The translations under genes were made by a program, and so were the position numbers. Shown here one piece after another: positions 17,201 through 25,149 of a stretch of 42,416 bases of DNA. The number at the start of each line of letters is the position of its first letter. Positions within the stretch are counted from its first letter, which is position 1. The notes beneath the pieces are model-generated. The model searched no databases. It saw only the letters and a program-made list of their open reading frames with translations, and was not told the DNA's origin. Source of the stretch: Desulfobulbaceae bacterium (GTDB lineage Bacteria; Desulfobacterota; Desulfobulbia; Desulfobulbales; Desulfocapsaceae); assembly GCA_031287565.1 (NCBI GenBank), contig JAITSS010000013.1, positions 1-42,416 on the forward strand. Reading direction: 5' to 3'.

Positions 17201-17526
17201 AGCGCCGCCCTGACAATTCCTTTCGGGTCCAGACCGAAGTGAGTGAAGAAGCGACTATCTTCGGCGGCGATCAGCGCTCGAACAAAATTTTCTGGAATAT
17301 CGCCATATTGGATATATTGCCGATGGCTACGGTCAAAGAAAACGCCCAATACCGTCTTGCCGTCGCTGTAATACACGTGGCTCTCGCGGCCAAGGATGCC
17401 GGTAATGTGTTCTTCAGAGATCATCGAGCCGGGATGGACAATCACATACCAATAATAGCCAAAGGCTGCCACCGCCACCAAAACCGCGATCAGAGCTACG
17501 AAAATGAGGTACAATTTTTTGAACAT
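14206..17526 (-). CDS. mrcA: Class A penicillin-binding protein 1A, enlarged
   Basis: A 1106-residue bifunctional peptidoglycan synthase anchored by one N-terminal membrane helix (residues 4-30). The GT51 glycosyltransferase has EDSRFFTHFG near 89-98 and GGSTLTQQTAKN near 120-131. The transpeptidase has SxxK at Ser489 (GSSFKPF), SEN at 546-548 and KTG at 951-953. Spacing from SxxK to KTG is about 460 residues, against about 280 in the E. coli protein, so some 180 extra residues sit inside the transpeptidase. The start at ATG 17526 puts the membrane helix at the N-terminus; a further 24 codons upstream are open but not needed. It is divergent from mltD, an enzyme that cuts the same polymer. 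Confidence 0.92.
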   Translation of the reverse strand: MFKKLYLIFVALIAVLVAVAAFGYYWYVIVHPGSMISEEHITGILGRESHVYYSDGKTVLGVFFDRSHRQYIQYGDIPENFVRALIAAEDSRFFTHFGLDPKGIVRAALKNIRAMRVVEGGSTLTQQTAKNLYQRADRSLRSKLAELLFALRLERYYPKEKILEFYANQFFVTGNGHGLVIAARYYFDKNPNELSLIECAYIAGSVKRPNYYNPLIKKTEEDRRRALANCRQRTTYVLEQMRKLQMISEGEYRVALDAPIPFRQGKIGYAHDAVTELAREAVDAPEVSAALERHGVTNIATAGLKVVTTIDKDLQRRVLFDLRHQLSLLDVTLNGYENENADGRRETEASGASYRGDADLAVGGYFQGLVTAVSGKGSRLAIGVDLGEKRGSGIIDHIGLRDMQAAVNRHREATSQGGPLIERLRPGVSVWVSAREIKADGQALFNLEQFPQVMGAAIVLRHGQALAVAGGVENRFFNRATAAQRAMGSSFKPFLYAAALQLGWNSADLLDNRRGVFVYRGQPYFPRPDHFSPHERVSLSYAGVHSENVATIWLLAHLCDQLTAEQFRQVADYLDLTRRAGEGYSAYATRIRDRMGIQVGDAALTEAAYRLALGKSSDDFVFENLVEDYLKLRQLPYGASFARFAAGLEGNTRWAGSRDADEARELATRAAVLSRNFVRIEKSYRQLAAYRQRLTRLIDFASMDGEAPASVADDAPPSALYYDDFTERAFFLPIGAAPASSRRLADDEAARMLADMPESARQSFWRGVSLTGGVSAAAVEIIVRQMEAEKSRLAESRPYHFDVLANIADFRILVGMEYLRAFGRRLGIASALDGVLSLPLGSNVVTLFETTRMYEALITGRTSLYGDGGPTSDPALSVLDRIESADGEILYRPNRHDSVAMDEKSRLQLGHVLESVVLLGTGKRARREVRLFPGRALSGNEKGMAVPLLGKTGTANNYTNASFFGYLPALSEAGDAFLTEDGQAIGVYVGYDDNRPMRAGGLRVSGAVGALPTWIDIAGDLLRELNYEKRLDPVDVSFNGLMLRRERLGQQLYAADPEQGGALEEPPRILSETDRALPSILTFAEEDAQGVQRLERHFAPFWRNPD

Positions 17527-17725
17527 GCCGTCGGATTTACCCGCGAAAATCGTCAGAGAATTGGGATGCGAAAGATTAAAACTTGCAATTCGCGACACCT
17601 TCGTTTTAACTGGCCGCCAAACAGGGACGGAAATGTACTTGTTTCAGACCAGCATCTCAAGGCATGGCTTTGGTTTCCCCGGCGATACGCGAGCAGCGTA
17701 TTCTCCTTCATTTCAGGGAGGCGGC

Positions 17726-19579
17726 ATGGATTTCCCCTTTCCTCACAAACAATTTGCCCACCTGATCGCCGCTCTGGCCATCAGCGCCCTGCTTTTTTCC
17801 GGTTGCGCCCGCACCGATTCCAATCCCGAACTCTCAACAACTGATCCCGCGCCGCCGCTCTCCGATGACGGCGATGTGAAAAAAATCGCGCCCCTGGCCT
17901 CGCTTGAGGTTGAAGACGATCTGCAACCCTCCGAGGGCGAGATCGGCATCGAAGAGGAGATAAAAGAGCTGAACGAGTCCGGCACCTGGGGCAAGCAGGA
18001 TAAAGAGCCACCGACGATGGTCGATGGATTCGACAAGAGCAAGTACGACTTCCCGGTGGTGCTGAACAATCAGGTCTCGGCCTATCTCAAACTCTTTCAG
18101 GGCGAGCAGCACGACATGTTTGAGCGCTGGCTGGCCCGCTCCACCAAATATTTGCCGATGATCAAGCGCGAACTGACCAGGGCCAAGCTGCCCACCGACC
18201 TGGCCTATCTGAGCATGATTGAAAGCGGCTACACCCCGACGGCCAAATCGTCGGCGGGCGCGGTCGGCTTGTGGCAATTCATGCGCGAAACCGGCAGACA
18301 GTATACCTTGCTCATTGATGACTACATCGACGAACGCCGCCACATCGAAAAATCGACCAAGGCGGCGGTGAACATGCTGGGCGACCTGTATCGGGATTTC
18401 GGCGACTGGCATCTGGCGGTCGCGGCCTACAACGGCGGCCCGGCGCGGGTGCAGAACGGTTTGTCGCGTTTCGACGCCAAGGATTTTTGGGAATTGGCCA
18501 ACGAACAATACCTGCCGCTTGAAACCAAGCGTTATGTGCCAAAACTGATCGCCGCCATCATCATCGCCAAAGACCCGAAAAAATACGGGTTTAACGACAT
18601 CTCCTACCAACCAGAATTCAATTCTGACCGTCTCACGGTCAAAGCCGGTCTGCCGCTTGACGCCGTGGCCCTGGTTTCCGGTTGCGACGTTGCAACGATA
18701 AAATCGCTCAACCCCGAACTGCATCGCGGCGTGATTCCACCGAACTGCGGACGCTATCTGGTACGCATCCCCGCCGGGAAAAAAGACCTGGCCAACCGCA
18801 ACCTGGCCCTGTTGCGCGCGGTGCGCGACACCAAATATCGCCGCCACGTGGTTAAACGCCGCGAAAGCATGACTACAGTTTGCCGCAACTACGGCGTCAG
18901 CCGCACCGCTTTGCTGAAAGTCAACAACCTGCGCTCGGCGCGTCTGACACCGGGCCGGACCTTGCTCATTCCCTATACCGTTACCAGCTACGCCCTGGGT
19001 AACAAAAGTACCAGCGTCGATGACAAACAGATGATCGCGACAGCGCCATCGCCCGCCAACGACACGACGACGACGCACACGGTGGCGAAGGGCGACACAC
19101 TGGTCGGCATCGCTCGCCAATACGGCATGAGTCAGCGCCAATTGCTGGCCTTAAACCGAAGCGCCAGCGCCAAAAAACTGCGGCTCGGCCAGAAGCTGAA
19201 GGTCAATCAGCCTGAACAAACAACCATGGTCGCCCAGATCAGCGCCGAGCCGCAGGCGAGCAAAAAAATCATTCGCCAGGAAAATGTCAAAACCGTCGCC
19301 ACCAGCAAACAAACCGACGATAAGGTGAACATCATCGCGACCCTGAAAGCCGACAAAAGCAAAACCGTCATCGCGGCGCGTGAGACGAAAAGCGAGCGCG
19401 GCCCCAGTAAATTCGCCCGCTACAGCCATGATGCTGACTGGTATCTGGTGAAAAACGGCGAAACAATCTGGAGCATCGCCAAAAAGCACAAGGTGTCCAC
19501 CAACCAGATCAAAAAGTGGAACAATCTGAAATCAAACGATATTCATGCCGGGTTGCGCCTGCGGGTCAGCGAAGCCTGA
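17726..19579 (+). CDS. mltD: MltD-like membrane-bound lytic transglycosylase lipoprotein with LysM repeats
   Basis: A 617-residue envelope protein. The start at 17726 is fixed by AGGGAGGCGGC just upstream and by a lipoprotein signal peptide ending in the lipobox LFSGC; an upstream open frame is not supported. The SLT domain carries the catalytic Glu in LSMIESGYTP, then SSAGAVGLWQFM and AVAAYNGGPARV. At least three LysM modules follow: HVVKRRESMTTVCRNYGV, THTVAKGDTLVGIARQYG and YLVKNGETIWSIAKKH. It cleaves glycan strands to 1,6-anhydro-muropeptides, the substrates of AmpG. It shares about 200 bp of divergent upstream sequence with the PBP1A gene and ends at a strong terminator. Confidence 0.92.
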   Translation: MDFPFPHKQFAHLIAALAISALLFSGCARTDSNPELSTTDPAPPLSDDGDVKKIAPLASLEVEDDLQPSEGEIGIEEEIKELNESGTWGKQDKEPPTMVDGFDKSKYDFPVVLNNQVSAYLKLFQGEQHDMFERWLARSTKYLPMIKRELTRAKLPTDLAYLSMIESGYTPTAKSSAGAVGLWQFMRETGRQYTLLIDDYIDERRHIEKSTKAAVNMLGDLYRDFGDWHLAVAAYNGGPARVQNGLSRFDAKDFWELANEQYLPLETKRYVPKLIAAIIIAKDPKKYGFNDISYQPEFNSDRLTVKAGLPLDAVALVSGCDVATIKSLNPELHRGVIPPNCGRYLVRIPAGKKDLANRNLALLRAVRDTKYRRHVVKRRESMTTVCRNYGVSRTALLKVNNLRSARLTPGRTLLIPYTVTSYALGNKSTSVDDKQMIATAPSPANDTTTTHTVAKGDTLVGIARQYGMSQRQLLALNRSASAKKLRLGQKLKVNQPEQTTMVAQISAEPQASKKIIRQENVKTVATSKQTDDKVNIIATLKADKSKTVIAARETKSERGPSKFARYSHDADWYLVKNGETIWSIAKKHKVSTNQIKKWNNLKSNDIHAGLRLRVSEA

Positions 19580-19606
19580 GATTTTTCCTTTTCCCCTATT
19601 CTCTTC

Positions 19607-19648
19607 AGGTGTTTGCCGTCGTCCGGCGGTAAACACCTTTTTCTTTTC
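19607..19648 (+). terminator. Rho-independent terminator after mltD
   Basis: AGGTGTTT at 19607-19614 pairs perfectly with AAACACCT at 19631-19638, and the stem extends inward with GCCG/CGGT. A T-rich tail (TTTTCTTTT) follows. It ends only 8 bp before the ATG of the next gene. Confidence 0.9.
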
Positions 19649-19656
19649 CCCTGCCC

Positions 19657-20853
19657 ATGAATGACAAACAACAGATCGCCGCAACCTACGGCGAGGACGC
19701 GCGCCTGGTCGAAGACCGAGGGCGGCTCATCTATCTGGTCGGCACCGCGCATGTATCCAAACAGTCGGCGGAACTGGTCGAGCGAGTCATCGCCAACGAG
19801 CGGCCCGATGCCGTCTGCCTGGAATTGGACGCCAAGCGCTACCAATCCCTGACTGATAAAGAAGGCTGGCGCGACCTGAACATGCGCGAAATCATCCGGC
19901 GACAGCAGGTGGCGACGCTTCTGGTCAATCTGTTGCTGGCGAGCTACCAAAAAAAGATCGGCGCACAACTGGGCGTCACCCCCGGCATTGAGTTTCTTAC
20001 CGCCGCCAGGGTGGCGAACGACCTTGGCATTCCCATTTCACTCTGCGACCGCGAGGTGCGCGTCACCTTGCGCCGCGCCTGGAAGGCCACCACTTTCTGG
20101 CAAAAAAACAAACTGTTGGCGGCGCTCTTGGCCAGCCTGTTCGACAGCGAGCAGGTCGATGAGGGCAAGCTTGCCGAATTACGGCAAAAAGATGTGTTGA
20201 CCTCACTCGTGGATGAACTGGGCGAGAATTTACCTGGCTTGAAAAATGCGCTGATTGACGAGAGGGACATCTATCTGGCCGAAAAGATCAAAGCCACGCC
20301 GGGCAAAAAGCTGGTGGCGGTGATCGGCGCCGGGCACATGCCAGGCGTCATCCAGCAAATCGCCTGCGACAACGCGGCCTTGCTGCCATCCATCGAGACA
20401 ATTCCACGCCCATCCCTGACCTGGAAAATCCTCGGATGGAGCATCCCGGCTCTGATCATCGCCCTGCTTCTGGCCATCGGCTGGCGGCACGGTCTGGAGG
20501 CGGTTGGCGAAAACGCCCTGTATTGGATCCTCGTCACCGGGCTACCTGCGGCGGCGGGCGGACTGCTGTCCTTGGGCCACCCACTCACCATCATGAGCGC
20601 CTTTGTCGCCGCGCCGATCACCACCCTGTCGCCACTGATCGGCGCGGGCCATGTCACGGCCCTGGTCCAGGCGATGCAAGCGCCGCCTCTGGTCAAAGAA
20701 ATTGAGAACGTCGGAGCTGATATTGTTCGTGTGCGCGGCTGGTGGGAAAATCGCCTGCTGCGGATTTTTCTCGTGTTTTTCTTCACCAGCCTGGGCGCCA
20801 GCGTCGGCGTTTGGCTGGGCGGCTACCGTCTGTTCGCCAGCCTCTTTTCCTGA
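19657..20853 (+). CDS. TraB/PrgY-family membrane protein
   Basis: A 398-residue protein. The N-terminal TraB domain has LIYLVGTAHVSKQSAE at about 24-39, then ERPDAVCLELDAKRYQSL, and VAVIGAGHMPGV before the membrane region. The C-terminal 130 residues contain about four hydrophobic helices, including LTWKILGWSIPALIIALLLA. TraB homologues are predicted metalloprotease-like proteins; Enterococcus TraB/PrgY reduces pheromone signalling, but the role in Gram-negative bacteria is unknown. No ribosome binding site is visible, and the start codon follows the mltD terminator by 8 bp, which is unusual. No alternative Met lies before the conserved core. Confidence 0.85.
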   Translation: MNDKQQIAATYGEDARLVEDRGRLIYLVGTAHVSKQSAELVERVIANERPDAVCLELDAKRYQSLTDKEGWRDLNMREIIRRQQVATLLVNLLLASYQKKIGAQLGVTPGIEFLTAARVANDLGIPISLCDREVRVTLRRAWKATTFWQKNKLLAALLASLFDSEQVDEGKLAELRQKDVLTSLVDELGENLPGLKNALIDERDIYLAEKIKATPGKKLVAVIGAGHMPGVIQQIACDNAALLPSIETIPRPSLTWKILGWSIPALIIALLLAIGWRHGLEAVGENALYWILVTGLPAAAGGLLSLGHPLTIMSAFVAAPITTLSPLIGAGHVTALVQAMQAPPLVKEIENVGADIVRVRGWWENRLLRIFLVFFFTSLGASVGVWLGGYRLFASLFS

Positions 20854-20933
20854 AAGGCGGCTTCCTGGATTTTCGCTGCGCAACCCCGCCCAAGGCGGCG
20901 GATTGTTTTTTTGTTCACCAACATCGCATCATC

Positions 20934-21254
20934 ATGGATACTTCAAACAACGTTTTGAGCGGCAAGCAGAAAAAATACCTGAAGGCGCTGGCTCATCCCC
21001 TTAATCCGGTGGTGTGGCTGGGCAAGGATGGTCTCAGTGATCAGGCCATCGCCACCACCAGCCTTGAGCTGACGCGGCACGAACTGATCAAAGTGAAACT
21101 GGGCGGCAACAGCGGCCTGGGCAAGGAAATCGCCACGACCCTGGCCGACGCCACCGGCAGCCATCTGGTGCAAATGATCGGCAAAGTCATTGTTCTCTAT
21201 AAAGAAAACCCGAAACGTCAGCGTGATCAACGCATCCGCCTGCCAAACGATTGA
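20934..21254 (+). CDS. yhbY: YhbY-family CRM-domain RNA-binding protein
   Basis: A 106-residue basic protein made of a single CRM domain: LSGKQKKYLKALAHPLNPVVWLGK, then GLSDQAIATTSLELTRHELIKVKL and LVQMIGKVIVLYKENP. In E. coli YhbY associates with the pre-50S ribosome. Length fits the family (about 97). The ATG at 20934 starts just before the domain; the longer open frame upstream is inside the TraB gene. No clear ribosome binding site. It lies 80 bp after the TraB-family gene. Confidence 0.93.
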   Translation: MDTSNNVLSGKQKKYLKALAHPLNPVVWLGKDGLSDQAIATTSLELTRHELIKVKLGGNSGLGKEIATTLADATGSHLVQMIGKVIVLYKENPKRQRDQRIRLPND

Positions 21255-21273
21255 GCGTCACGCCAGGTGTCGC

Positions 21274-22329
21274 TTACAGCAAATCGGTCAGCGAGATGCC
21301 GACGCCGAGGCGATTCACATAGCGGTCGTAGTCGATCAGGCTTTCGCCATAACCGCCGAAGTACTGGATATAACCGCGAAAATGCGGGAAAGAAAACAGC
21401 GGGAAACTCCAAGCCAACTGCATCGCGCCCTCGGAAAAGCCTGACTCAAGATTATTGCGCAGCATCAGCGTGAAGGTGTGATCGCCGCGCCGCCAGCCAA
21501 GCGTCAGATCACCATGGCCCAAGTATTCGGTGATTTTGGGATTATCGTCATTTTCCGCGTCTTCCTGGATGCGGAACCAGCCGCGCGGCATCACGGAAAA
21601 ATCGCCCCTCTCCAGCACGGCCCCAGCCACCGCCCGATTCCAACTGCGCGACAGGTTCCCGGCCTGGCCATTCGATTGATGATTGACGCCAACGCTGTTC
21701 AAAGAATTGGTCCAGCCCAGAAAACGCCAGCCGGGTCGCAATTGCAACCAGGCTTCCGGCTCGTGATCGGTCTCGCGGAAGGGCGAAGAATGTTCGGTGT
21801 CGTAGACCTGCCAGAACGAGCGCATGGTATAACCAGCGTATATATCCAGAGGCAGGTCAAAAAGATCAACGGCCAGAGGCATTTTGCCACTGATCTGAAA
21901 CTGCGCTTCGGTGCGCTTTAAATCGGTCAGGTCATATTGACGGTCGGCGGCGAATTCCTCGCCGCTCCAACCGTGAAAATTATGGGCCGCGAGCAGAAAA
22001 TAATTGGCCCGGTGCGCCATCAGCGTAAAGGGTTTGCGGAGGTTTTCCTGGTCAATGACCAACTTTTTGCCAAACGCGCCGTCATCCACCGCCAGAGTCT
22101 GGGACAAGGCGGGCGGATTGTTCCGGTCTTCACCGAGACGGCAACGGGCGCGGATTTCGCCGATGGTGGTCACATCGGCGGCTTCCAAGGCCAAACGCCG
22201 GACGCACGCGGCGAACTCCTGGGGCGCGGCCTGCGCCTCTCTCATTTGTTCAGCAAATGCGGACAGCGATGACACCAACAGGCAAAGACAAGCCAAAAGC
22301 GCCCGGCGGCGGATAAACAAGTTGTCCAT
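21274..22329 (-). CDS. pldA: Outer membrane phospholipase A (OMPLA)
   Basis: A 351-residue precursor with a signal peptide (RRRALLACLCLLVSSLSAFA). The 12-strand barrel family signatures are present: YTMRSFWQVYD, then SSPFRETDHEPE, and the catalytic segment GVNHQSNGQAG followed by SRSWNR, giving the His-Ser-Asn triad with calcium-dependent dimer activity in E. coli. The last strand ends LGVGISLTDLL, a hydrophobic C-terminus expected for outer-membrane assembly. Start at ATG 22329 is preferred because GAGG lies upstream and the signal peptide begins there; an ATG 7 codons upstream exists. It degrades phospholipids misplaced in the outer leaflet. Convergent with yhbY, 19 bp apart, and divergent from the PflX gene. 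Confidence 0.94.
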   Translation of the reverse strand: MDNLFIRRRALLACLCLLVSSLSAFAEQMREAQAAPQEFAACVRRLALEAADVTTIGEIRARCRLGEDRNNPPALSQTLAVDDGAFGKKLVIDQENLRKPFTLMAHRANYFLLAAHNFHGWSGEEFAADRQYDLTDLKRTEAQFQISGKMPLAVDLFDLPLDIYAGYTMRSFWQVYDTEHSSPFRETDHEPEAWLQLRPGWRFLGWTNSLNSVGVNHQSNGQAGNLSRSWNRAVAGAVLERGDFSVMPRGWFRIQEDAENDDNPKITEYLGHGDLTLGWRRGDHTFTLMLRNNLESGFSEGAMQLAWSFPLFSFPHFRGYIQYFGGYGESLIDYDRYVNRLGVGISLTDLL

Positions 22330-22447
22330 GATGATGCCTCGCAAATACAATGCGGCTATGCCGCAACCATTTCACGCCAGCGCCCGCGCCAAACCTCGGA
22401 TACCCTAGCGTCTCGTCTCAATCAAACCCATTTTCCCAACCGTCACA

Positions 22448-23398
22448 ATGCAAACCTTGGCCGCGCCCGATGCGCCCGAATCCTTGGCGTCGCGTCTCGC
22501 CGCCTGCCGTCTCTGCCCACGCGGCTGCGGCGTCAATCGCCGCCAAAGCGCGCGGGGATTTTGCCGCGCCGACGATAGCCTGGCTATTGCAAGCATCACA
22601 ATACACCACGGCGAAGAGCCGGTTCTGGGCGGCGGGCAGGGCCTGTGTAATGTCTTTTTCCGCCATTGCAACCTGGCCTGCCGCTACTGCCAGAACCATC
22701 AGATTGCCGAAAACAACAGCCCGCTCGGCCCAAGCCAAACTTTAGCCGAAGTCACGGCGAACATCGCGGCGATTCTCGCCCAGGGTATCGACACCTTGGG
22801 TTTCGTCTCACCTAGCCATATGCTGCCGCAAATGCTGGCCATCATCCAGGCCCTCGGCAAGGTCGGTCTGAAGCCGACCATCGTGTATAATAGCAATGGT
22901 TATGACCGCGTGGATAACCTGCGGGCCTTGGAAAACATCGTCGATATATATCTACCTGACTGCAAATATATGGATGCGGCCCTGGCCGGACGCTGGTCGG
23001 GGGCCGCCGATTATCCGCAGGTCGTCATGGCGGCGCTGAAAGAAATGTATCGCCAGAAGGGCAATATCCTGCATCTTGATCGGCGGGGCGTGGCGCGACG
23101 CGGCATGATCGTTCGCCATTTGGTTTTGCCGGGCGCGCTGAAGAACACTGTGGCGGCGCTTGATTTCATCGCCCACGCGCTGTCGCCGAAACTGCATCTA
23201 TCCCTGATGTCACAGTATCGCCCGACGCCTCAAGTGGCCGACGACCCGCAATTGGGACGCGGCGTCTCGATTGCCGAATACCGACTGGCGACCGAGACCA
23301 TGGAGCGCTTTGGCTTTCAGCATGGCTGGGCGCAAGAACCCGACAGCGCCAATTGGTACAATCCTGATTTCACGCGGAAAAATCCATTCAGCGATTGA
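22448..23398 (+). CDS. PflX-family radical SAM protein (COG1313-like)
   Basis: A 316-residue protein. The N-terminus has a Cys-rich segment, [12 protein letters not shown] plus GFCRAD, that may hold an extra metal. The radical SAM motif follows at about 75-82, CNLACRYC in [32 protein letters not shown] just before it is characteristic of the PflX group rather than of the AmmeMemoRadiSam enzyme. Similar to pyruvate formate-lyase activating enzymes, but no glycyl radical partner is encoded here, and its substrate is unknown. The gene is divergent from pldA; its last 11 bp overlap the end of fabI on the other strand. Confidence 0.85.
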   Translation: MQTLAAPDAPESLASRLAACRLCPRGCGVNRRQSARGFCRADDSLAIASITIHHGEEPVLGGGQGLCNVFFRHCNLACRYCQNHQIAENNSPLGPSQTLAEVTANIAAILAQGIDTLGFVSPSHMLPQMLAIIQALGKVGLKPTIVYNSNGYDRVDNLRALENIVDIYLPDCKYMDAALAGRWSGAADYPQVVMAALKEMYRQKGNILHLDRRGVARRGMIVRHLVLPGALKNTVAALDFIAHALSPKLHLSLMSQYRPTPQVADDPQLGRGVSIAEYRLATETMERFGFQHGWAQEPDSANWYNPDFTRKNPFSD

Positions 23399-24209
23399 CT
23401 GCCCGAACAATTTCCCGATCAAAATAGTTGAACGACATGCCGGCGTCGAGCGTCAGGCTCTGGCCATTGATGCCGGATGAGCGCGGCGACAACAGAAAGG
23501 CGGCGGCATCGGCCGCTTCCTGAGTGGTTACGGCGCGATGGCGCGGAATGACCTTTTCGGCATACAAATAGCTCTCGACATACCCCGGAATACCCGCTGA
23601 GGCCGAGGTCTTCAGCAGCCCCGGCGCGACGGCGTTGAAACGCACCTCGGAAAAGGCCGAAAAGCTTTTCGCGAGAAACACCAACGACGAATCAAGCGCC
23701 GCCTTGACCGGCCCCATATAGCCGTAGTTTTCCGCCGCCATTTTCGTTGTCGAAATCGAAACCGTGACCACGGCGGCGTCTTTGGCCAACAAGTCGGCAA
23801 ACGCGCCCGCAATGCCGATCAGGGAAAAGCAAGAAATATTCATCGCCTGAAGAAAATCATCGCCTTTGATCTGATGAAACGGCTTTATCCCATCGGAATA
23901 ATTGGCAAAAGCTAGAGAATGCGCCAAACCTTGTATCGGTCTGCCATCCGCCGCGACCAGGGCCGCCACCTCGTCGCGCAAACGCCGGATATTTTCCTCT
24001 CGTTCGACATCACAGATAAAAACCCGCGCCGCCGGAAAAATTTTCTCGGCGGCCAGGCGGCGCTCCTCTGAGCGCACCACATGAATCACCTCAGCCCCAG
24101 CCTCGGCCAGAGTTTTGCCGATGGCGCAGGCCACCGATTTTTTATTGGCCAAACCGAAAACCAACAGCCGTTTGTCGGCCAGTTGCAGAAAATCGCGTGG
24201 CGTATCCAT
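23388..24209 (-). CDS. fabI: Enoyl-[acyl-carrier-protein] reductase
   Basis: A 273-residue short-chain dehydrogenase that reduces the enoyl-ACP double bond in the last step of fatty-acid elongation. FabI landmarks are the N-terminal nucleotide-binding segment [28 protein letters not shown] in the middle, and the active-site Tyr and Lys seven residues apart in [34 protein letters not shown] and DAGMSFNYF at the end agree. A perfect AAGGAGG sits 5 bp before ATG 24209, so the longer open frame is not used. Convergent with the PflX gene with an 11-bp overlap. Confidence 0.95.
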   Translation of the reverse strand: MDTPRDFLQLADKRLLVFGLANKKSVACAIGKTLAEAGAEVIHVVRSEERRLAAEKIFPAARVFICDVEREENIRRLRDEVAALVAADGRPIQGLAHSLAFANYSDGIKPFHQIKGDDFLQAMNISCFSLIGIAGAFADLLAKDAAVVTVSISTTKMAAENYGYMGPVKAALDSSLVFLAKSFSAFSEVRFNAVAPGLLKTSASAGIPGYVESYLYAEKVIPRHRAVTTQEAADAAAFLLSPRSSGINGQSLTLDAGMSFNYFDREIVRAVNR

Positions 24210-24288
24210 TGTCCTCCTTTCTGCGCGAACAAGTTCCGACGGCAAGGGCCGCCGCCCAGGGTTTTGCTTTCTTCCACCGCATTTTTTC

Positions 24289-24317
24289 TTGACGCTACCT
24301 AGGCAACCCGGTAAATA
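24289..24317 (+). promoter_or_regulatory. Sigma-70 promoter for the tRNA-Val/tRNA-Asp unit
   Basis: TTGACG, 17 bp, TAAATA, followed by a GC-rich discriminator (GGGCC). The tRNA starts 24 bp after the -10 box. Strong boxes and a GC-rich discriminator are typical of stable-RNA genes under stringent control. Confidence 0.75.
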
Positions 24318-24340
24318 GGGCCTCACGTTTTTGCCGTGGC

Positions 24341-24416
24341 GGGCGAATAGCTCAGCTGGGAGAGCGTCGGCCTTACAAGCCGAATGTCACAGGTTCGATC
24401 CCTGTTTCGCCCACCA
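24341..24416 (+). tRNA. tRNA-Val(TAC)
   Basis: A 76-nt cloverleaf. Acceptor GGGCGAA pairs with TTCGCCC, followed by A and an encoded CCA. The anticodon stem TCGGC/GCCGA encloses loop CTTACAA with anticodon TAC. The T arm has the usual GTTCGATCC. First gene of a two-tRNA transcript. Confidence 0.97.
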
Positions 24417-24436
24417 TAAATCGCGGCATCAAAGTT

Positions 24437-24513
24437 GGAGCGGTAGTTCAGTTGGTTAGAATGCCGGCCTGTCACGCCGGAGATCGCGGGTTCGAGTCCC
24501 GTCCGCTCCGCCA
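24437..24513 (+). tRNA. tRNA-Asp(GTC)
   Basis: A 77-nt cloverleaf. Acceptor GGAGCGG pairs with CCGCTCC, followed by G and an encoded CCA. Anticodon stem CCGGC/GCCGG encloses loop CTGTCAC with anticodon GTC. It lies 20 bp after tRNA-Val and is followed by a strong terminator. Confidence 0.97.
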
Positions 24514-24542
24514 GTTTTGTTACAATCTGGTCTTGCCTCCCC

Positions 24543-24586
24543 AGCTCCCTGAAAATGAAACATTTCGTTTTCAGGGAGCTTTTTTT
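24543..24586 (+). terminator. Rho-independent terminator after tRNA-Asp
   Basis: A 13-bp perfect stem (AGCTCCCTGAAAA at 24543-24555 with TTTTCAGGGAGCT at 24568-24580) with a 12-base loop, followed by six or more T. It ends the tRNA operon. On the minus strand the hairpin lacks a T-run, so it is a poor terminator for hslV. Confidence 0.95.
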
Positions 24587-24609
24587 GTGCCAATTTTTCC
24601 CTCCTGGCA

Positions 24610-25149
24610 TCACGCGACCTTCATCTTTTCCAGCGTCAGTTGCTGATTGGTGTAGATGCAGATCGAGGCAGCGATGTCCATGGCGACGCGGCAGATTTCT
24701 TCGGCGTCGCAATCGCTTTTCGCCAAGAGCGCCAAAGCCGCCGCCTGGGCGTAGGGGCCGCCGGAACCAATCGCCAACACGCCGTTATCCGATTCGATCA
24801 CATCGCCATTGCCGGTCAGAAGCAAAGAATGATCGCGGTTAACGGCGATCAACATCGCCTCCAAACGCCTGAGCATCTTATCCATGCGCCAGTCTTTGGC
24901 CAATTCAACCGCCGCCCGCATCAGATTGCCGTGGTGCTGCTCCAACTTTTGCTCAAGTCGGTCAAAAAGAGTGAAGGCGTCGGCGGTGGCGCCCGCAAAA
25001 CCGCATATCACCTGGTCGTGGTGGAGCCGCCGCACCTTTTTCGCCTGATGCTTCATGACGGTATTACCCAGAGTCACCTGGCCGTCACCGGCCAAAACCA
25101 CTTCGCCACGGTGGCGAATGGAAAGGATGGTTGTCGAACGAATCTTCAT
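24610..25149 (-). CDS. hslV: ATP-dependent protease subunit HslV (ClpQ)
   Basis: A 179-residue proteasome-related peptidase. After Met the sequence [15 protein letters not shown] places the catalytic Thr at TT (residues 6-7), which needs removal of a six-residue propeptide-like leader rather than Met alone. [19 protein letters not shown] and [14 protein letters not shown] are family signatures. HslV forms double hexameric rings and works with the HslU unfoldase. The gene overlaps xerC by 4 bp (ATGA), an arrangement known from codV-clpQ. hslU is not downstream; the next features are the terminator and tRNAs on the other strand. Confidence 0.95.
   Translation of the reverse strand: MKIRSTTILSIRHRGEVVLAGDGQVTLGNTVMKHQAKKVRRLHHDQVICGFAGATADAFTLFDRLEQKLEQHHGNLMRAAVELAKDWRMDKMLRRLEAMLIAVNRDHSLLLTGNGDVIESDNGVLAIGSGGPYAQAAALALLAKSDCDAEEICRVAMDIAASICIYTNQQLTLEKMKVA

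Noticed and set aside
16555..17844. A 429-residue plus-strand open frame
   Set aside because: Antisense to the PBP1A N-terminus and running out of frame into mltD; no recognisable motifs.
17834..19141. A 435-residue minus-strand open frame
   Set aside because: Antisense to mltD, whose SLT and LysM domains are unmistakable.
20886..20912. Possible terminator between the TraB-family gene and yhbY
   Set aside because: The stem is only 5 bp with a 3-base loop and is separated from the T-run by 7 bases; too weak to call.
22448..23398. Assignment as the AmmeMemoRadiSam radical SAM enzyme
   Set aside because: The [10 protein letters not shown] and [13 protein letters not shown] segments fit the PflX (COG1313) group better.
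24323..24712. A 129-residue open frame on the minus strand over the tRNA-Val/tRNA-Asp region
   Set aside because: It is antisense to two clear tRNAs and gives the well-known false protein with TGLEPAISGVTGRHSNQL and [10 protein letters not shown] segments.
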